From: Nitrososphaeria archaeon
GTDB lineage: Archaea > Thermoproteota > Nitrososphaeria > Geothermarchaeales > JDFR-13
Reading direction: 5' to 3'
Assembly (NCBI GenBank): GCA_027000765.1
Contig: JALTNJ010000090.1
Location: forward strand, 1 to 6,463
DNA length: 6,463 bases
In this document: positions 4,755 to 6,463 of the stretch, one piece after another
How positions within the stretch are numbered: position 1 is the first letter of the stretch
Layout of the letters: the number at the start of each line of letters is the position of its first letter
Position numbers and translations under genes: made by a program
The notes under the pieces: model-generated
What the model was told of the DNA's origin: nothing
Seen by the model: the letters and a program-made list of their open reading frames with translations, nothing else
Databases searched by the model: none

Positions 4755-6020
4755 CTAGTAACGTAGAGGATATCGTAGTAATGCCCCAATCCCACCAAAC
4801 TGTTTAAATATTTTCCCATGTTCGGTCTTCGAAGAAATTATCTCAACCTTAAAGCCATATTCGGTAGCAGTGTCATGTAGGTAGTCTAATAATAGCTTGG
4901 TATCCTCGGGATACATTATTCCATTACTGCATTGAGGACATTTTAAGCCACTATGTTCAAGCTTCTCTATATCCTTTGCTTTTACCATCTTTTCCTCCTT
5001 ATATCCACATGATTCGCATTTTAACTTGGTATGGTAGTAGTCAAAGTCATCTAGGATTAAAATTTTCTCAATGGCCCCATCATAGAGATGTCTCATCACA
5101 TCCTTTAAACCATATAATACCATGTCATGTCTACGTGCCAATCTACTCATAAACTCATCAACGAGATTCTTTTCATATACATAACGAACATTCTTAAGAA
5201 TATCCTTTCCTTTTATCACCATTTCTCTAAGCCCTTCTTCTCCAGAGTAATTTGTATCTATATAGTCGATAATCTTCTTTTTTAACCGATAATCCAAGTC
5301 ACTTTCTTCAACAAAATTATACTTGGTAAAACCAGGTCCTCCGACTAAAATACCTCTAAGCCTCTCGAATATATCTTCCCTTAGAAACACGTCATTTACA
5401 TGTTTCGCCACTCTATCAAAATAATGATGTACCTCCATTTCACGTAATCGCTCAAACCTCCTGGCAGACTGTCCTCCAGCCCGATGCTTACCCGGTATTC
5501 CAGATGTATATGTCGCTATAACATCAAGTCTTCTTCCCTCTAAAAGGCCGATAGCAGCCTCGTTAATGTCAATAGATATTAATCCATAAACCTCCTTTTC
5601 CCTAAGTAACTCCTCTAAATATTCTGTGTGAAAATGATCGTCACATCTATACAAGTTCACTTTAAGGGGTTCTGGCGGTTCGATTACATATATCTCCATC
5701 TTTTCACTTCCAGGAGGGCCTCGGGGTATGGCACCACAAAACACCACTAACCCATTTTCGGGTGCTTGATCGTAATATTTAAGCCTCTCAATAACCTTGA
5801 GAATCGCATCTTGAACATTTTTTCTTGTAGTGTCTGACTTGATATTTGACGCAGTGGAGTATTCCTCTCTCAAGTATCCTATAACTTCACTCATTCTCCT
5901 ATTGGGTGGAATATACAGACTAATTAATTCTGTACCCCTACCTTCTTTTTTCCTTATTTCATCCAACATTCTCTTAAGCCAATATTTCTCCATCTCTCTA
6001 TCCTGTTTCTTTCTCGCCAT
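4755..6020 (-). CDS. prf1: Peptide chain release factor subunit 1 (aRF1)
   Basis: This is the archaeal class I release factor, homologous to eukaryotic eRF1. It recognises all three stop codons in the ribosomal A site and triggers peptide release, acting with aEF1A and the recycling factor ABCE1. From the ATG at 6020 it has 421 residues, a normal aRF1 length. Domain 1 carries the stop-reading loop NIKS (59-62, within TASNIKSDTTRK) and YRCDDHF (124-130), which fits Y-x-C-x-x-x-F. Domain 2 carries the catalytic GGQ (182-184, in GIPGKHRAGGQSARRF). Domain 3 contains a four-Cys zinc ribbon (Cys335, 338, 361, 364). No key residue is missing. The ATG is chosen over a GTG six bases upstream because GAGGT (6032-6028) is spaced 7 bases from the ATG but only one base from the GTG. 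The gene itself ends in TAG. It converges on valS with a 10-base gap and diverges from the UMP kinase gene. Confidence 0.97.
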   Translation of the reverse strand: MARKKQDREMEKYWLKRMLDEIRKKEGRGTELISLYIPPNRRMSEVIGYLREEYSTASNIKSDTTRKNVQDAILKVIERLKYYDQAPENGLVVFCGAIPRGPPGSEKMEIYVIEPPEPLKVNLYRCDDHFHTEYLEELLREKEVYGLISIDINEAAIGLLEGRRLDVIATYTSGIPGKHRAGGQSARRFERLREMEVHHYFDRVAKHVNDVFLREDIFERLRGILVGGPGFTKYNFVEESDLDYRLKKKIIDYIDTNYSGEEGLREMVIKGKDILKNVRYVYEKNLVDEFMSRLARRHDMVLYGLKDVMRHLYDGAIEKILILDDFDYYHTKLKCESCGYKEEKMVKAKDIEKLEHSGLKCPQCSNGIMYPEDTKLLLDYLHDTATEYGFKVEIISSKTEHGKIFKQFGGIGALLRYPLRY

Positions 6021-6027
6021 CTCCACT

Positions 6028-6032
6028 ACCTC
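6028..6032 (-). promoter_or_regulatory. Ribosome binding site that fixes the prf1 start
   Basis: On minus this reads GAGGT, complementary to the 16S 3' end, 7 bases before the ATG at 6020. It is too close to the alternative GTG at 6026 to serve it, so the protein should begin MARKKQD and not MEMARKK. Confidence 0.65.
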
Positions 6033-6067
6033 TCTTCTCTAGGTTAATTGATTAGATTGAAGATATC

Positions 6068-6081
6068 TATATATAAATAGC
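6068..6081. promoter_or_regulatory. Shared, near-symmetric TATA element between prf1 and the UMP kinase gene
   Basis: TATATATAAATAG on plus reads CTATTTATATATA on minus, so it can serve as a TATA box either way. On plus it predicts a start near 6100, about 9 bases before the UMP kinase ATG. On minus it predicts a start near 6048, giving prf1 a leader of about 27 bases with its ribosome site. No other good TATA box lies in the 88-base gap. An A-rich stretch (GAAAACG on minus) next to the prf1-side edge could be a BRE favouring prf1. Confidence 0.5.
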
Positions 6082-6108
6082 GTTTTCAAGCAATTTTATT
6101 GTAGAGTC

Positions 6109-6463
6109 ATGTATCGGAAAATTGTCATCAAATTAACTGGCCATCTGCTTGACCCATCGGGAGACTATAATGAGTTAATCTCACTTATAAACTTCATAAA
6201 AAAGGATCATTTAGATAACAAGAGAATCTACTATTTAGTGGTTGGTGGCGGACAATATGCGAGAACTCTAATTGAAAACTTGAGAAAACATGGTGTAAAC
6301 GAATATTTACTTGACAAAATTGGAATTGAGACATCCCGTATACATGCTCTATTTATATCATATCTTTTGAGACCACACGTTCATGAGCATATTCCGAGGT
6401 CAATTGAGGAAGCTGTTTTACTCGACATGAGTAAAGAAACTAATTTGGTCATGGGCGGCCTGT
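6109..6463 (+). CDS. pyrH: UMP kinase, archaeal type, N-terminal part
   Basis: The first 118 codons are present; the gene runs off the right edge. The product phosphorylates UMP to UDP with ATP in pyrimidine nucleotide synthesis and belongs to the amino-acid kinase fold. The N-terminus IVIKLTGHLLD (residues 5-15) is the phosphate-binding strand-loop, in a form close to the crenarchaeal K-I-S-G-K-F-F-D type and unlike the common K-L-G-G-S. VVGGGQYAR (45-53) is the glycine-rich second loop. LLDKIGIETSRIHALFI matches the archaeal UMP kinase L-D-x-x-G-I-x-x-S-R-x-N-A segment, with His for Asn. The last visible residues, VMGGL, match the V-T-G-G-F loop. The ATG at 6109 has only a weak GAG upstream, and the predicted leader is about 9 bases, so the message may be nearly leaderless. 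Other kinases of the fold are less likely because of the S-R-x-x-A segment. Confidence 0.85.
   Translation, partial: MYRKIVIKLTGHLLDPSGDYNELISLINFIKKDHLDNKRIYYLVVGGGQYARTLIENLRKHGVNEYLLDKIGIETSRIHALFISYLLRPHVHEHIPRSIEEAVLLDMSKETNLVMGGL

Noticed and set aside
1..6463. CRISPR array, insertion sequence, integrase or defence genes
   Set aside because: No spaced direct repeats, terminal inverted repeats or transposase-like frames were seen; tRNA genes are intact with no duplicated 3' end that would mark an integration site.

Overview
The window comes from an archaeon, most likely a hyperthermophilic member of the Thermoproteota (Crenarchaeota). The evidence is an aRF1-type release factor, an archaeal valyl-tRNA synthetase and a crenarchaeal-type UMP kinase. 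Three of the four tRNA genes carry short introns one base 3' of the anticodon (37/38), and the promoters have TATA boxes. The tRNA genes are very GC-rich while the protein genes are AT-rich with much ATA and AGA/AGG, the usual contrast in hyperthermophiles. I do not assign a genus.

Layout, left to right. Positions 1-137 (minus) hold the start of a SAM hydrolase / hydroxide adenosyltransferase (DUF62 family), cut by the window edge. A divergent tRNA pair follows: tRNA-Arg(CCT) on minus (221-314, 16-nt intron) and tRNA-Leu(TAA) on plus (389-503, 26-nt intron). The tRNA-Leu gene ends two bases from the stop codon of a convergent multi-pass membrane protein of the cation:proton antiporter fold (506-1711, minus). 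Upstream of it on the same strand lie tRNA-Lys(CTT) (1886-1959) and tRNA-Ile(GAT) (2065-2161, 23-nt intron). Valyl-tRNA synthetase (2357-4744, plus) is divergent from tRNA-Ile and converges on prf1, the aRF1 gene (4755-6020, minus). prf1 is divergent from a UMP kinase gene (6109 onward, plus), which runs off the window.

Most of the window is translation machinery: four tRNAs, one synthetase and the stop-codon reader. Nearly every gene appears to have its own promoter, with divergent and convergent pairs instead of a long operon. The window contains no complete novel system. The most unusual item is the antiporter-fold protein. By eye it lacks the family's transmembrane Asp (Thr160 instead) and its later conserved Arg (Gln349 instead). 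Its upstream region has a strong TATA box followed by a perfect 5-bp inverted repeat placed like a repressor operator.

Noncoding stretches are all under about 190 bases and hold mainly tRNA genes and promoters. No insertion sequence, CRISPR array, rRNA or replication origin was seen.
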